Notes: generated from the sequence alone by a model not told the origin. Shown: positions 6,720 to 15,704, counted from the first letter of the stretch. The stretch: DNA of 49,178 nucleotides from an uncultured Collinsella sp. (GCA_900550785.1 URTL01000003.1:1-49178), one strand, 5' to 3'. Translations and numbers: made by a program.

Positions 6720-7642
6720 TGGGTACCGTGAACATGGCCGTCGATTTCGGCGGCGTCAAGATGCAGAACCCCATCAACACCGCAGCCGGTACCTTTGGCT
6801 ACGGTTGGCAGTTCCAGAACTTCTTTGATGTTTCCCAGCTGGGCGCCATCACCACCAAGGGTTGCGCTGCCGAGCCCTGGCCCGGCAACCCCGCGCCCCG
6901 CATGGCCGAGATCCCCGGCGGTATGATCAACTCCGTGGGCCTTCAGAACCCCGGCGTGGCCGCCTTTGCCCGCGAGTCCGGTCCGTGGCTCGAACAGCTG
7001 TCCAAGGACGGCTGCCAGGTCATCTGTCAGGTTGCCGGCCACTCCGTCGAGGAGTTTGTCCGCGCGCTCGAGATGTATGTCGAGCTGTGCCCCTGGGCTG
7101 CCGGCTACGAGATCAACGTGAGCTGCCCTAATATCGCCGCCGGCGGTGCCGCCATGGGCTCCTCGCCCGAGGGCGCCTCTGCCGTTATGGCTGCCTGCCG
7201 TAAGGTGACCGATAAGCCGCTGTTCGTAAAGATGGCTCCGGTTAACGTTGCCGAGATTGCCAAGGCTCTCGAGGCCGCCGGCGCCGACGGCCTTTCGGTC
7301 ATTAACTCCATCCAGGGCATGGCCATCGACGTCCATACCCGCAAGTCCCGCGTGGCCAAGCCCAAGGGCGGCCTTTCGGGCCCGCTGTGCCACCACATCG
7401 CCGTGCGCATGGTCTGGGAGGTCGCTCAGGCCGTCGATATCCCCATCAACGGCGTCGGCGGTGTCATGACCGGCGAGGATGCGGCCGAGTTTATCCTGGC
7501 CGGCGCCACCTGCGTGTCGGTCGGCATGGCCAACTTCGTCGATCCGTGCGCTTCGCTCAAGATCGCGCACGAGCTCGAGGCCTGGGCTGAGTCCCAAGGC
7601 GTGAAGGACATCAACGAACTGGTAGGTGCTTTCGAATGCTAG
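6719..7642 (+). CDS. pyrD: Dihydroorotate dehydrogenase, catalytic subunit, class 1B
   Basis: 307 aa. FMN enzyme of pyrimidine synthesis that oxidises dihydroorotate to orotate. Seen: the N-terminal MQNPINTAAGTFGYG, then TTKG, the loop PGGMINSVGLQNPG, the catalytic-cysteine motif NVSCPN, and the FMN phosphate-binding GVGGV near the end. The pyrK fragment immediately upstream supports class 1B (PyrDB-PyrK, NAD-linked). I chose GTG 6719 because it overlaps the pyrK stop (TAGTG) and follows a purine-rich AAGGTGGTGG; ATG 6734 is an alternative. pyrF overlaps its last codons. Confidence 0.92.
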   Translation: MGTVNMAVDFGGVKMQNPINTAAGTFGYGWQFQNFFDVSQLGAITTKGCAAEPWPGNPAPRMAEIPGGMINSVGLQNPGVAAFARESGPWLEQLSKDGCQVICQVAGHSVEEFVRALEMYVELCPWAAGYEINVSCPNIAAGGAAMGSSPEGASAVMAACRKVTDKPLFVKMAPVNVAEIAKALEAAGADGLSVINSIQGMAIDVHTRKSRVAKPKGGLSGPLCHHIAVRMVWEVAQAVDIPINGVGGVMTGEDAAEFILAGATCVSVGMANFVDPCASLKIAHELEAWAESQGVKDINELVGAFEC

Positions 7643-8352
7643 AGACCGATGCCCGCGACCGCGTAATCGTCGCTCTCGACTGCGACCGTGAGCGTTCGCT
7701 CGAGCTTGCCCACAAGCTTTCGGGCCATGCCGCCTGGCTCAAGGTTGGCATGACGCTCTATTACGCTGAGGGCCCCGAGATCGTCAAGACCTTTAAGGAC
7801 CTGGGCTTTAAGGTCTTCCTTGACCTCAAGTTCCATGATATTCCGCATCAGGTTCGCGGTGCCGCCCGTTCGGCCTCGCTTGCCGGTGCCGACCTGCTCT
7901 CGGTTCACGGCTTGGGTTCGGGCGCCATGCTCGCTGCCTGCCGCGAGGGTGCCGAGGAGGCGCGCGAGGACCGCGCCAAGCTCGTCGCCATCACCGTGCT
8001 CACGAGCATGAATCAGGATGCCTTGAGCGAGATCGGCGTCGAGTCGCCCGTGGCCGAGGAGGCCGCCCGCCTGGCAAAGCTCGCTCAGGCCAACGGCATC
8101 GATGGCATCGTGTGCTCGCCGATGGAGGCTCACGACATGCGTGAGCTGCTGGGTCCTGATGCCCTGATCGTGACTCCGGGTGTGCGTCCGGTGGGTGCCG
8201 CCCTTGGTGACCAGTCCCGCGTGGCGACGCCTTCCCAGGCTATCGAGCGTGGCGCAAGCCACATTGTGGTGGGCCGTCCCATCACCGGTGCCGACGATCC
8301 GGTTGCCGCCTTTGACGCCATCGTCGCTGAGCTGGTCGAAAACGTCGCGTAA
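7636..8352 (+). CDS. pyrF: Orotidine 5'-phosphate decarboxylase
   Basis: 238 aa, usual length for the short bacterial type. It decarboxylates OMP to UMP, the last step of UMP synthesis. The catalytic array DLKFHDIPH (the D-x-K-x-x-D signature) is visible, together with the N-terminal VIVALD strand, TPGVRP and the C-terminal phosphate-gripping VVGRPIT. The ATG at 7636 overlaps the pyrD stop at 7640-7642, so the two are translationally coupled. It ends before a 239-bp intergenic gap; pyrF next to mihF-gmk-rpoZ is an actinobacterial order. Confidence 0.95.
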   Translation: MLETDARDRVIVALDCDRERSLELAHKLSGHAAWLKVGMTLYYAEGPEIVKTFKDLGFKVFLDLKFHDIPHQVRGAARSASLAGADLLSVHGLGSGAMLAACREGAEEAREDRAKLVAITVLTSMNQDALSEIGVESPVAEEAARLAKLAQANGIDGIVCSPMEAHDMRELLGPDALIVTPGVRPVGAALGDQSRVATPSQAIERGASHIVVGRPITGADDPVAAFDAIVAELVENVA

Positions 8353-8397
8353 AAGATTCCCCTAAGTCACCACTTTTGGGTTTCATTAGCACAAAAT

Positions 8398-8455
8398 AGC
8401 CCCTGTGCCTGCGTAAACTTTCCCATCCTTTGTGTGGAATCGCAGGTCAGGGGCT
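8398..8455 (+). other. Long imperfect hairpin after pyrF
   Basis: AGCCCCTG (8398-8405) plus CCTGCG (8408-8413) pair with CGCAGG (8441-8446) plus CAGGGGCT (8448-8455) around a 27-base loop. It is followed by only a weak T-stretch. It may terminate the pyr transcript or be a leader structure for mihF. Confidence 0.45.
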
Positions 8456-8591
8456 TAACTTTGGGCGCAGTATATTGCACTTTTTGCGGGTATCGTCTAA
8501 CCTATGGAGCCGCGATTGGGCATTTTGTACGTTCTACGTGCTAAAATGCCAATTATTGAATCAGATATAACCCAACTATTTGGAGGTACGA

Positions 8592-8900
8592 ATGGCACTC
8601 CCTCAGCTTACCGATGAGCAGCGCAAGCAGGCTCTTGAGAAGGCTGCTGCCGCACGTCACGCCCGCGCTGAGCTTCGCGAGCAGATCAAGAAGGGCGAGA
8701 AGTCCCTCGAGTCCGTGCTCAACTCCGATGACCCCATCGCTTCCCGCATGAAGGTTTCCACCCTCATCGAGTCTCTCCCTGGTTATGGCAAGGCCAAGGC
8801 CGCCAAGATTATGGAGGAGCTCGGTATCTCCGCTACCCGTCGCGTCCAGGGCCTCGGCGTCCGTCAGCGCGAGCAGCTCCTCGAGCAGCTGACCAAATAA
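8592..8900 (+). CDS. mihF: Actinobacterial integration host factor (mIHF)
   Basis: 102 aa. Nucleoid-associated DNA-bending protein of actinobacteria, unrelated in fold to enteric IHF. A basic N-terminal helix is followed by a helix-two-turn-helix DNA-binding region (LIESLPGYGKAKAAKIMEEL, then RRVQGLGVRQREQLL). ATG 8592 with GGAGG at 8582-8586. The gmk start codon follows the stop without a gap. It is good evidence that this segment is actinobacterial. Confidence 0.9.
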   Translation: MALPQLTDEQRKQALEKAAAARHARAELREQIKKGEKSLESVLNSDDPIASRMKVSTLIESLPGYGKAKAAKIMEELGISATRRVQGLGVRQREQLLEQLTK

Positions 8901-9470
8901 GTGAGCGCTCAGGATTCCAAGCTCTTTGTGATTTCTGGACCGTCAGGCGCAGGGAAGGGTACGCTCGTCACTCGTGTGCGCGAGCGCCGCTCGAACCTGG
9001 GCCTGACGGTTTCGGCTACCACGCGAGCACCACGCAAAGGTGAGGTCGACGGCGTCAACTACTTTTTTCTGACGCGCGAGGAGTTCGACCGCCGCGTGGC
9101 AAACGGCGAGTTTGTTGAGTGGGCCGAGGTCCACGGTAACTGCTACGGCACGTTGGTGAGCGAGGTCACATCCAAGCTCGCCTCGGGCGCGTCTCTGATT
9201 TTGGAGATCGATGTCCAGGGCGCCCTGCAGGTGAAGGAGCGTTTCCCCGAGGCCGTGCTGATCTTTATCAAGCCGCCTTCGCTTGAGGTGCTCCGCGAGC
9301 GTCTAGTCGGTCGCGGTACCGAGACGCCCGAGACGATTGAGCTGCGTATGGCAAACGCCGCCGATGAGCTTGCCCTTGCCGACCGCTACGACGACGTCGT
9401 GGTAAATGACGATCTCGACCGCGCGACCGATGAGCTCGTTCGCGTTCTCGATATGCATGAAAGGATCTGA
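8901..9470 (+). CDS. gmk: Guanylate kinase
   Basis: 189 aa. Phosphorylates GMP to GDP with ATP. P-loop GPSGAGKG at residues 13-20, then the GMP-binding stretch around TTRAPRKGEVDGVNYFF and the EIDVQGALQ segment. GTG start immediately after the mihF stop, which implies coupling. rpoZ begins 5 bp after its stop. Confidence 0.93.
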   Translation: MSAQDSKLFVISGPSGAGKGTLVTRVRERRSNLGLTVSATTRAPRKGEVDGVNYFFLTREEFDRRVANGEFVEWAEVHGNCYGTLVSEVTSKLASGASLILEIDVQGALQVKERFPEAVLIFIKPPSLEVLRERLVGRGTETPETIELRMANAADELALADRYDDVVVNDDLDRATDELVRVLDMHERI

Positions 9471-9475
9471 GGTCC

Positions 9476-9757
9476 GTGTCCGTTGTAAAGCCTTGCATTG
9501 ACGATCTTCTGGAGAAGACCGATCACAACCGCTTCCTGCTCGCTTCGCTTGCCTCCAAGCGCGCCTGCGACATCAATAGCATGCTGCGTGGCCAGCACAA
9601 CCGCGTGCTTGCCGTCCAGGATGTCGATGACATCACCATCGGGCTTTCCGGTGCCGACACCATCTCGATGGCTATGGACGAGATTGTCGACGGCGACATC
9701 TCTTACGACGAGGCCCGTTACGAGAAGGCGCTCGGCCACAAGGTTGCTGAAGCCTAA
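9476..9757 (+). CDS. rpoZ: RNA polymerase omega subunit
   Basis: 93 aa. Small subunit that helps fold and hold the beta' subunit of RNA polymerase. The conserved core (NRFLLASLASKRACDIN) and the position directly after gmk support the call. GTG start at 9476 with AAAGGA in the end of gmk. The thiI ATG follows its TAA without a gap. Confidence 0.9.
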   Translation: MSVVKPCIDDLLEKTDHNRFLLASLASKRACDINSMLRGQHNRVLAVQDVDDITIGLSGADTISMAMDEIVDGDISYDEARYEKALGHKVAEA

Positions 9758-11002
9758 ATGGCGGCTCGCGTCTGCCTGGTCCACTATCACGAGGTTGGAC
9801 TGAAGGGTAAGAACCGTGCACATTTTGAGCATATCCTCATGGATAACATCAAGGCGGCCTTGGCCGCCTTTTCCGTGAATGCCGTGTCTCGAATTTCCGG
9901 TTATATCCTCGTGACCTTTAACGAGCATCAGGCCGACGAGGCGGCGCGTGTCATTCGCACCGTTCCCGGCGTTGCTCGTGTGTCTTTGGCGTATCACACC
10001 AATCGCGACCCTCAGGAGTACTGTGCCGCCGCCGTGAAGGCGCTGCGCGAGTTTGGTTCCTTCGATTCGTTTAAGGTGCACGCCAAGCGCTCCAATACCG
10101 ATTATGAGCTCACCTCGATTGACATCAATCGTCAGGTGGGCGAGGTGCTGTGCGAGGCCTTCCCCGATAAAAAGGTTCAAATGCACGACCCCGATGCGAT
10201 GGTGCACGTACTGGTGGTCCAGGGTAGCGTTTATGTGTACGCGCGCTCCGAGCGCGGCGTGGGCGGTCTGCCGGTGGGTTCTGCCGGCAAGGTCGTGACG
10301 CTGCTGTCGTCGGGTATTGATTCTCCGGTGGCAACCTGGATGCTCGCGCGTCGCGGCGCGGTGTGCGTGCCGGTACATTTCTCAGGTCGTCCGCAGACGC
10401 CCGACACGAGCGAGTATTTGGTGCAGGACATCATCCGTGCGCTTGAGCCGGGTGTCCAGATCGGCCGCCTGTACGTGGTGCCGTTTGGCGACTGCCAGCG
10501 TGAGATTTCGGTCACCTGTCCCAGCAACCTGCGCGTGATCATGTATCGCCGCATTATGTATTCGGTTGCCGAGCGCATTGCACACATCGAGGGCGCCAAG
10601 GCCATCGTGACGGGCGAATCGCTTGGACAGGTTGCCTCCCAAACGCTTGAGAATATCATGGCCGTTAACGAGGCCGTGAAGATCCCCGTGTTCCGTCCTC
10701 TCATCGGTTCGGACAAGCAGGAGATTATCGCGCGTGCCGAAGAGATCGGTACCTTCGATTTCTCGACCGAGGCCGCTCCCGACTGCTGCACGCTCTTTAT
10801 GCCGCGCCGCCCCGAGACGCACGCCAAACTCGATGCCGTGCATGAGGCGTGGGAGTTGTTCGATCACGAGGAGATGATTGAGCGCTTGCTCAGACAGACC
10901 GAGTACATCGATTTTGAGAGCAACACGTATAAGGCCCCTAAGACCTTAAAACGCAAACATTCGGAGCTTGCTCCGCGTGAGATTTACCAAGATCACGAGT
11001 AA
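9758..11002 (+). CDS. thiI: tRNA uridine 4-sulfurtransferase ThiI
   Basis: 414 aa. Makes 4-thiouridine at position 8 of tRNA and, in some bacteria, supplies sulfur for thiamine. An N-terminal ferredoxin-like part and THUMP domain (about residues 1-165) precede an adenylating PP-loop domain with SSGIDSP at 184-190; the usual SGG is SSG here. There is no C-terminal rhodanese domain, as in many Gram-positive forms. The APDCC segment has two adjacent cysteines that could carry sulfur. It sits behind rpoZ, where mycobacteria have coaBC; a terminator follows. Confidence 0.92.
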   Translation: MAARVCLVHYHEVGLKGKNRAHFEHILMDNIKAALAAFSVNAVSRISGYILVTFNEHQADEAARVIRTVPGVARVSLAYHTNRDPQEYCAAAVKALREFGSFDSFKVHAKRSNTDYELTSIDINRQVGEVLCEAFPDKKVQMHDPDAMVHVLVVQGSVYVYARSERGVGGLPVGSAGKVVTLLSSGIDSPVATWMLARRGAVCVPVHFSGRPQTPDTSEYLVQDIIRALEPGVQIGRLYVVPFGDCQREISVTCPSNLRVIMYRRIMYSVAERIAHIEGAKAIVTGESLGQVASQTLENIMAVNEAVKIPVFRPLIGSDKQEIIARAEEIGTFDFSTEAAPDCCTLFMPRRPETHAKLDAVHEAWELFDHEEMIERLLRQTEYIDFESNTYKAPKTLKRKHSELAPREIYQDHE

Positions 11003-11012
11003 ACTTGTGCAT

Positions 11013-11045
11013 AGACCGACGATGCTCTTGCATCGTCGGTCTTTT
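11013..11045 (+). terminator. Rho-independent terminator after thiI
   Basis: A perfect 13-bp stem (AGACCGACGATGC at 11013-11025 with GCATCGTCGGTCT at 11030-11042), a 4-base loop and Ts at 11042-11045. Confidence 0.93.
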
Positions 11046-11146
11046 GCTATCTGGGCATTTTGCGGCTAAGTGTTCATTTGCTGACGTGTGCCTGAATAAA
11101 TGGACAGATTTGTGCAAGGTTTTGGTCAGCTTTTGGTTTGACCGCG

Positions 11147-11158
11147 AAAACCGGTTTT
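11147..11158. promoter_or_regulatory. Perfect 12-bp palindrome before comEA
   Basis: AAAACCGGTTTT, just behind TTGACC (11138-11143) and about 58 bp before the comEA ATG. It could be an operator. No good -10 was found at the right distance, so the promoter itself is unproven. Confidence 0.35.
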
Positions 11159-11215
11159 GGGGCGTGGCTGTTGCGGAACTCCTTTCCTGACACGATGTTG
11201 TTGGGAGGTTTTGCT

Positions 11216-11929
11216 ATGGCGCAGCGCGAACAACACGAACGGGTCAAACGGATGGACCGCTTGGCGGACAAGCTGCTCGGTCATAAGGCAGTGGTGATGG
11301 CGATACTGGTCGTCATTGCGATGGCGAGTGGACTGGCGATGGCGAACCTTAGCGGCGGTGCCGGCGGCGTGTCGTTTGAGCACACTGATGGTTTGGGCTC
11401 GTTGGTGGAGCCGGGATCCGGCGATGCCTCGAGCGGAAAGATATCCGAAGGCTCTTCGCCTAAGGCGTCTGCCGCGGCAGAGGTCTATGTCGATGTTGAT
11501 GGCGCCGTTGTGTCGCCCGGTGTATATCGCCTCAAGGACGGCGCGCGGGTGGCTCAGGCGATTGATGCCGCCGGCGGGCTGGCGCCCGAGGCGGACGTTA
11601 CGGGGCTCAATCGGGCATCCAAGGTCGTCGATGGACAGAAGATTCACGTTCCAACGGTAGGGGAGCAGCAGGCGTCCATTGCGGAAGCCGATGTTGATGG
11701 TGGGGCTTCCGCGTCATCGGGCGTGAGTGGCGCAACAGGTCTAGTAAACATCAATACGGCAAGCGCGGCAGAGTTGCAGACGCTCTCGGGCATCGGTCCC
11801 TCCATGGCCCAGTCGATTATCGATGAACGGACAAAGAACGGTGCTTTTGCCTCGGTTGACGATCTGATGCGTGTGTCGGGAATCGGCGAGAAGAAGCTTG
11901 CCAAAATCAAAGATTGCATCTGCGTATGA
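11216..11929 (+). CDS. comEA: Competence protein ComEA, membrane DNA receptor
   Basis: 237 aa. Binds double-stranded DNA outside the membrane during natural transformation. One N-terminal membrane helix (about residues 24-45) is followed by a Ser/Gly-rich linker, an SLBB domain (VYVDVDGAVVSPGVYRL, about 88-150), a second linker, and a C-terminal helix-hairpin-helix pair (LVNINTASAAELQTLSGIG onward, about 173-237). ATG 11216 was preferred over the longer frame from 11138 because GGGAGG (11203-11208) precedes it. comEC overlaps its stop codon. Confidence 0.92.
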   Translation: MAQREQHERVKRMDRLADKLLGHKAVVMAILVVIAMASGLAMANLSGGAGGVSFEHTDGLGSLVEPGSGDASSGKISEGSSPKASAAAEVYVDVDGAVVSPGVYRLKDGARVAQAIDAAGGLAPEADVTGLNRASKVVDGQKIHVPTVGEQQASIAEADVDGGASASSGVSGATGLVNINTASAAELQTLSGIGPSMAQSIIDERTKNGAFASVDDLMRVSGIGEKKLAKIKDCICV

Positions 11930-14229
11930 GTGCGACCGAGCGCGAGCATGTGATGCCTCCGCGGCCCCTGCTTCCGTGGACGATGGCCTTGTGTGCCGGC
12001 ATGTGCATGAGCTGCGCCTTGGTGCTTAACGTGGCCGCTGATGCGCTGCTGAGGGAGCGGGCGCCGGCGGTCGGGCTGCTATGGGCCATTCCCGTTGCGG
12101 CGGCGGTATTCGTTGTGCTGGCTCAATCTTGTGCGCGGCTTGCCCCTTTGAAGCGGTGGTTGTATGCCGCGTCCGTCGGTCTCGTGGCGGGAGCGGTCGT
12201 CTCGGCGTGGTGGGCTGTGGGTGCGCTCAGCGCCTCGAAGGCGCTCGACGGTCGAGCGGCAAGCGGCCTCGAGTTTATCGTGCAGGGCGATCCATCCATA
12301 AACGACGACGTGTATTCCTATACCTGCGAGGCACGCGCGGACGGTAAGAACTTGGCAACGGTTCGCCTATCGTGCGACCGCGAGCTCAAGGTCGGGGCGC
12401 ACGTGCGTGTTATCGGCCGCGTTTCACGTTTTGAGAACGATGCATATGGACGATCGCGCGTGCTCCGAGGCGAGGTGCGCAAGGTTCAAGCCGTTCGAGT
12501 TGTGTCGGTCGATGAGGGCTCTCCGGGGCCGCTGCTTCGGCTGCGAAATGGGCTGCTTGCGTCCATCGCGCCTGCAACCGACCCGGCGCGTGCGCTCATA
12601 GCCGGTGTCGTCTGCGGTCGTTCGGCCGAGCTGCGCGTCCAGCCCGCGGGCGACTGGTTTTCGGTAACGGGAACGGCGCATCTTATCGCCGTCTCGGGCA
12701 GCCATTTGGCTATCGTGGGGTTTGTAATCGAGGGTGTATTGCAAAAGACTCGGTGCTCACGTGGTCTTCAGCGGGCGATATTGGCGATAACGCTTGTGGG
12801 CTACGCTGCCTTTACGGGCGCGTCTCCCTCGGCCGTGCGCGCGTGCTGCATGGTGTTCGCGACGCTTGTCGTAAACGGCGCGGGGCGTCGCCGGCACGGC
12901 GCATCGGCACTCTTCGTAACCATGTCTATCTTTGTGCTACTGCGGCCGACGGTGCTGTTCGAGATGGGCTTTCAGCTTTCATGTGCCAGCGTTTTTGCCA
13001 TTCTGTGCTTTTGCCCCTATGCGACCTACACTTTGGGTGAGCTGAGTGTGCCATCGGGCGTTGCAAGCATGCTTTCCGTCACGTTGTGCTCGCAACTGGC
13101 GACACTTCCCATTACCATTCCTGCCTTCGGTACGTTCTCGCTCATTGCTCCGCTGGCAAATGCGGTCATCGGCCCGGTGGTGAGCGTACTGCTTGCTGTG
13201 TCCATCGTGCTGGTTCCCTTTTCGCTCGTGGCACCGTTGCGGACTTGGGCGCTCATTGTGCCCATGATTGCCGCCCGCTGCGCGCTGTTCTTCGAGCAGC
13301 TGTTTGCCGCCGTGCCGGGTGCATCCGTGAGTGTGTCGCCCGATAGCGTGTGGATTTACCTAGTGCCGTGTTTGCTGGCGGTTCTGCTGGTCTGGTGGCC
13401 GCGTCCCCGTGCACGTCCTATGGCGGTGGGGCTTGCATGCCTGGTGCTCTTGGCTGCGATTCCGTACGTCTACTGGGATCGATTCGCTCCGCCTTCGGTG
13501 ACGGTGCTCGATGTGGGCCAGGCGGATGCGATTCTTATCCGCCAGGGCGGCGCGGTAGCACTCGTCGACTGCGGGCTCGACGAGCGCGTGGTAGCGGCGT
13601 TGGTTCGCAATAACGTGCACCATATCGATGCCGTCTTTGTGACGCATTGGGATGAGGACCACTGGGGTGGTCTGCCTGCCGTGCTCGGACGGTTTTCGGT
13701 CGGAACGATTGCCGTGGCGGCGGATGCGCTGGAGGATGCTCCTGCCGAGGTATTGAACCGACCTGGCGTTGAGTATCGGCAGGTGCGCCTTGGGGATACG
13801 GTCGACATCGGCTCATTTTGCGCCCGCGTGATGTGGCCATTCGAGTCCGTGGATGGCGAGGGAAATGATGACTCGCTTGTCCTGCTGCTCTCTTATGTTC
13901 AGGAAGGCAAGGGCCTGCGTATGCTCCTCACCGGCGATGCCGAGCTCGACCAAGAACGGGAATTCGTGCAGGAGGTGGGGGATATCGATGTCCTTAAACT
14001 TGGGCATCACGGCTCTAAGGTTTCAGTCGATGGTGAGTTGCTGGACGTCTTGAAGCCCGAGCTTTCCCTCGCGAGCGCGGGCGAGGGGAATCGATACGGC
14101 CATCCGTCCGATGCCTGCATCGATGCCGTTAAGGATGCGGGCGGCGTGTTCGCGTGCACTATCGAACACGGCGACATTACCGTCATGCCGACTGCGAATG
14201 GCTTTGCGATGCGATGCCAGCGACCGTGA
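11926..14229 (+). CDS. comEC: Competence membrane channel ComEC/Rec2
   Basis: 767 aa. Polytopic membrane protein that carries single-stranded DNA into the cytoplasm. An N-terminal membrane and OB-like part (DUF4131-like) precedes the ComEC core with HLIAVSGSHLAIVG at about residue 252 and many hydrophobic helices. The C-terminal metallo-beta-lactamase-like domain starts around 525 (VTVLDVGQADAILI) and has THWDEDHWGG at about 572. ATG 11926 overlaps the comEA stop (ATGA). Whether the organism is naturally competent is unknown; no other com gene lies in the window. Confidence 0.92.
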   Translation: MSATEREHVMPPRPLLPWTMALCAGMCMSCALVLNVAADALLRERAPAVGLLWAIPVAAAVFVVLAQSCARLAPLKRWLYAASVGLVAGAVVSAWWAVGALSASKALDGRAASGLEFIVQGDPSINDDVYSYTCEARADGKNLATVRLSCDRELKVGAHVRVIGRVSRFENDAYGRSRVLRGEVRKVQAVRVVSVDEGSPGPLLRLRNGLLASIAPATDPARALIAGVVCGRSAELRVQPAGDWFSVTGTAHLIAVSGSHLAIVGFVIEGVLQKTRCSRGLQRAILAITLVGYAAFTGASPSAVRACCMVFATLVVNGAGRRRHGASALFVTMSIFVLLRPTVLFEMGFQLSCASVFAILCFCPYATYTLGELSVPSGVASMLSVTLCSQLATLPITIPAFGTFSLIAPLANAVIGPVVSVLLAVSIVLVPFSLVAPLRTWALIVPMIAARCALFFEQLFAAVPGASVSVSPDSVWIYLVPCLLAVLLVWWPRPRARPMAVGLACLVLLAAIPYVYWDRFAPPSVTVLDVGQADAILIRQGGAVALVDCGLDERVVAALVRNNVHHIDAVFVTHWDEDHWGGLPAVLGRFSVGTIAVAADALEDAPAEVLNRPGVEYRQVRLGDTVDIGSFCARVMWPFESVDGEGNDDSLVLLLSYVQEGKGLRMLLTGDAELDQEREFVQEVGDIDVLKLGHHGSKVSVDGELLDVLKPELSLASAGEGNRYGHPSDACIDAVKDAGGVFACTIEHGDITVMPTANGFAMRCQRP

Positions 14230-14237
14230 GGACGTCG

Positions 14238-14267
14238 TTGGCGTGTGGTGGGCCCCTGGGCTAGAAT
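14238..14267 (+). promoter_or_regulatory. Probable holA promoter
   Basis: TTGGCG (14238-14243) and TAGAAT (14262-14267) with 18 bp between them, 40 bp before the holA ATG, whose ribosome binding site is GGGAGGGGA. Confidence 0.5.
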
Positions 14268-14307
14268 GGCACGGAACGAATACGAAGGTCTGCGGGAGGG
14301 GAGCGCG

Positions 14308-15270
14308 ATGTCCGAAACCGGTCTGTTGCCGGCATATCTGATCGTCGGTACCGACGGAGTCAAACGCGACCATGCTGTCTCACGTATGAAGGCGCGTCTG
14401 GAAAAGACGGGCATGGTCGAATTCAACCTCGACGAGCGCGATATGACCAAAGACCCCGATATCGAGTCGATTATCGGATCGCTCAACACCTTTCCCATGG
14501 GCAGCGAGTTTCGCCTGGTAATCCTTGACGGCTGCTCAAAACTCGCCAAAGCGATCTCCGAGCCGCTTGTCGACTATCTGGCGAGTCCCAGCCCCACGAC
14601 GGTTTGCCTTATCATCGCCGACTCGCTTGCCAAGAACACGCGCCTGTATAAGGCGATCGCCAAGATCGACAAGAAGGCCGTGATCGATTGCTCCGGCACC
14701 AAGCGCTGGGAGCTTCCGCGCCGCGTGCAGCAGATGGCGACGCAGCACGGCAAGTCGATCTCGACGGCGGCCGCCGAGGAGCTCGTCTCGCGTTCGGGTG
14801 AAAACACTCGCATGCTCGATAACGACTTGGCTAAGCTTGCCCAGATGGTCGAGGCGCCCCAGATTGAGCTTGCCGACGTTGAGCGCTGGATTGTACGTAC
14901 GGCCGAGGTTCAACCCTGGGACTTTCTCAATGCGGTCTCGGCCCGTGACATGCGCCGTTCGCTCGAGCTCTTCAATCTAATGCCCGCCAAGAGCTACGTG
15001 TGGACGTACACATTGCTGTGCGGCCGCATTCGCGAGCTTATCGTTGCCAAGGCGCTCGATGCGCGCGGACAGGGTCGTGAGCTGGCCGCAACGCTCAAGC
15101 TCCAGTCCTGGCAGGTCAAGAATCACCTGACCTGGGCACGTCGCTTTTCGATGGCAGAGCTCGTCGCAGCGCTCGAGGGTGCCGTTGATGTGGAGCTCGC
15201 GCTCAAGGGTTCGGCCGATTCTCAGACCGCGCTTTTGCTCTGGATTACGAACATCTTGAGAAAATCGTGA
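14308..15270 (+). CDS. holA: DNA polymerase III delta subunit
   Basis: 320 aa. Clamp-loader subunit that opens the beta clamp. The sequence starts with YLIVGTDGVKRDHAV and shows the delta-type N-terminal domain (LNTFPMGSEFRLVIL), a lid region and a C-terminal helical collar (SYVWTYTLLCGRIRELIVA). ATG 14308 was chosen because of the strong ribosome binding site at 14294-14302. Position after comEC and before rpsT is the common order comEC-holA-rpsT of Gram-positive bacteria, which supports the call. Confidence 0.9.
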   Translation: MSETGLLPAYLIVGTDGVKRDHAVSRMKARLEKTGMVEFNLDERDMTKDPDIESIIGSLNTFPMGSEFRLVILDGCSKLAKAISEPLVDYLASPSPTTVCLIIADSLAKNTRLYKAIAKIDKKAVIDCSGTKRWELPRRVQQMATQHGKSISTAAAEELVSRSGENTRMLDNDLAKLAQMVEAPQIELADVERWIVRTAEVQPWDFLNAVSARDMRRSLELFNLMPAKSYVWTYTLLCGRIRELIVAKALDARGQGRELAATLKLQSWQVKNHLTWARRFSMAELVAALEGAVDVELALKGSADSQTALLLWITNILRKS

Positions 15271-15284
15271 TGATACCTGCCTAT

Positions 15285-15328
15285 TTGACAAATTCGTTCT
15301 ATCCCTTTGAGGGGGAGCGTGCTATAGT
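15285..15328 (+). promoter_or_regulatory. rpsT upstream region with promoter-like elements
   Basis: A consensus TTGACA (15285-15290) and a TATAGT (15323-15328) are both present but 32 bp apart, so they cannot form one standard promoter. They may be halves of two promoters. The 133-bp gap between holA and rpsT holds no other feature I can name. Confidence 0.3.
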
Positions 15329-15403
15329 AGGCGCTTGCATGACCTCACCGTGTCTCAGAGGTGTCATACATTTTTTGCAAGGAACTCGAAAGGAACTCCA
15401 GAA

Positions 15404-15670
15404 GTGGCAAACATCAAGTCTCAGAAGAAGCGTATCCGCACCAATGAGGCAGCTCGCATGCGTAACAAGGCTGTCAAGTCCGAGCTCAAGACGCTGACCA
15501 AGCACGTCCAGTCCGCCGTCGCCGAGGGCGACGCCGAGAAGGCCCAGGCTGCCCTCAAGACCGTCACCAAGCGTCTCGACATGGCTGCCGCCAAGCATGT
15601 TATCCACAAGAACCAGGCTTCCAACCGCAAGTCCGGTCTTGCCAAGCTCGTGAACAGCATCAACGCTTAA
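15404..15670 (+). CDS. rpsT: 30S ribosomal protein S20
   Basis: 88 aa. Binds 16S rRNA at the base of the body of the small subunit. Very basic helical protein that begins (M)ANIKSQKKRIRTNEAARMRN and has the conserved HKNQASNRKSGLAKLVN near the end. GTG start at 15404 behind AAAGGAA; the frame upstream is not ribosomal. Monocistronic, with its own terminator. Confidence 0.95.
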   Translation: MANIKSQKKRIRTNEAARMRNKAVKSELKTLTKHVQSAVAEGDAEKAQAALKTVTKRLDMAAAKHVIHKNQASNRKSGLAKLVNSINA

Positions 15671-15704
15671 GTTGTAAATTTCACACCACACAGATTACGC
15701 GCAT

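Noticed and set aside
11926..14229. ComEC as evidence that the organism is naturally competent.
   Set aside because: Only comEA and comEC are in the window; pilus genes and dprA cannot be checked, and many non-competent bacteria keep these genes.
15285..15328. TTGACA and TATAGT upstream of rpsT as one promoter.
   Set aside because: The spacing is 32 bp, far from the 16-18 bp needed.
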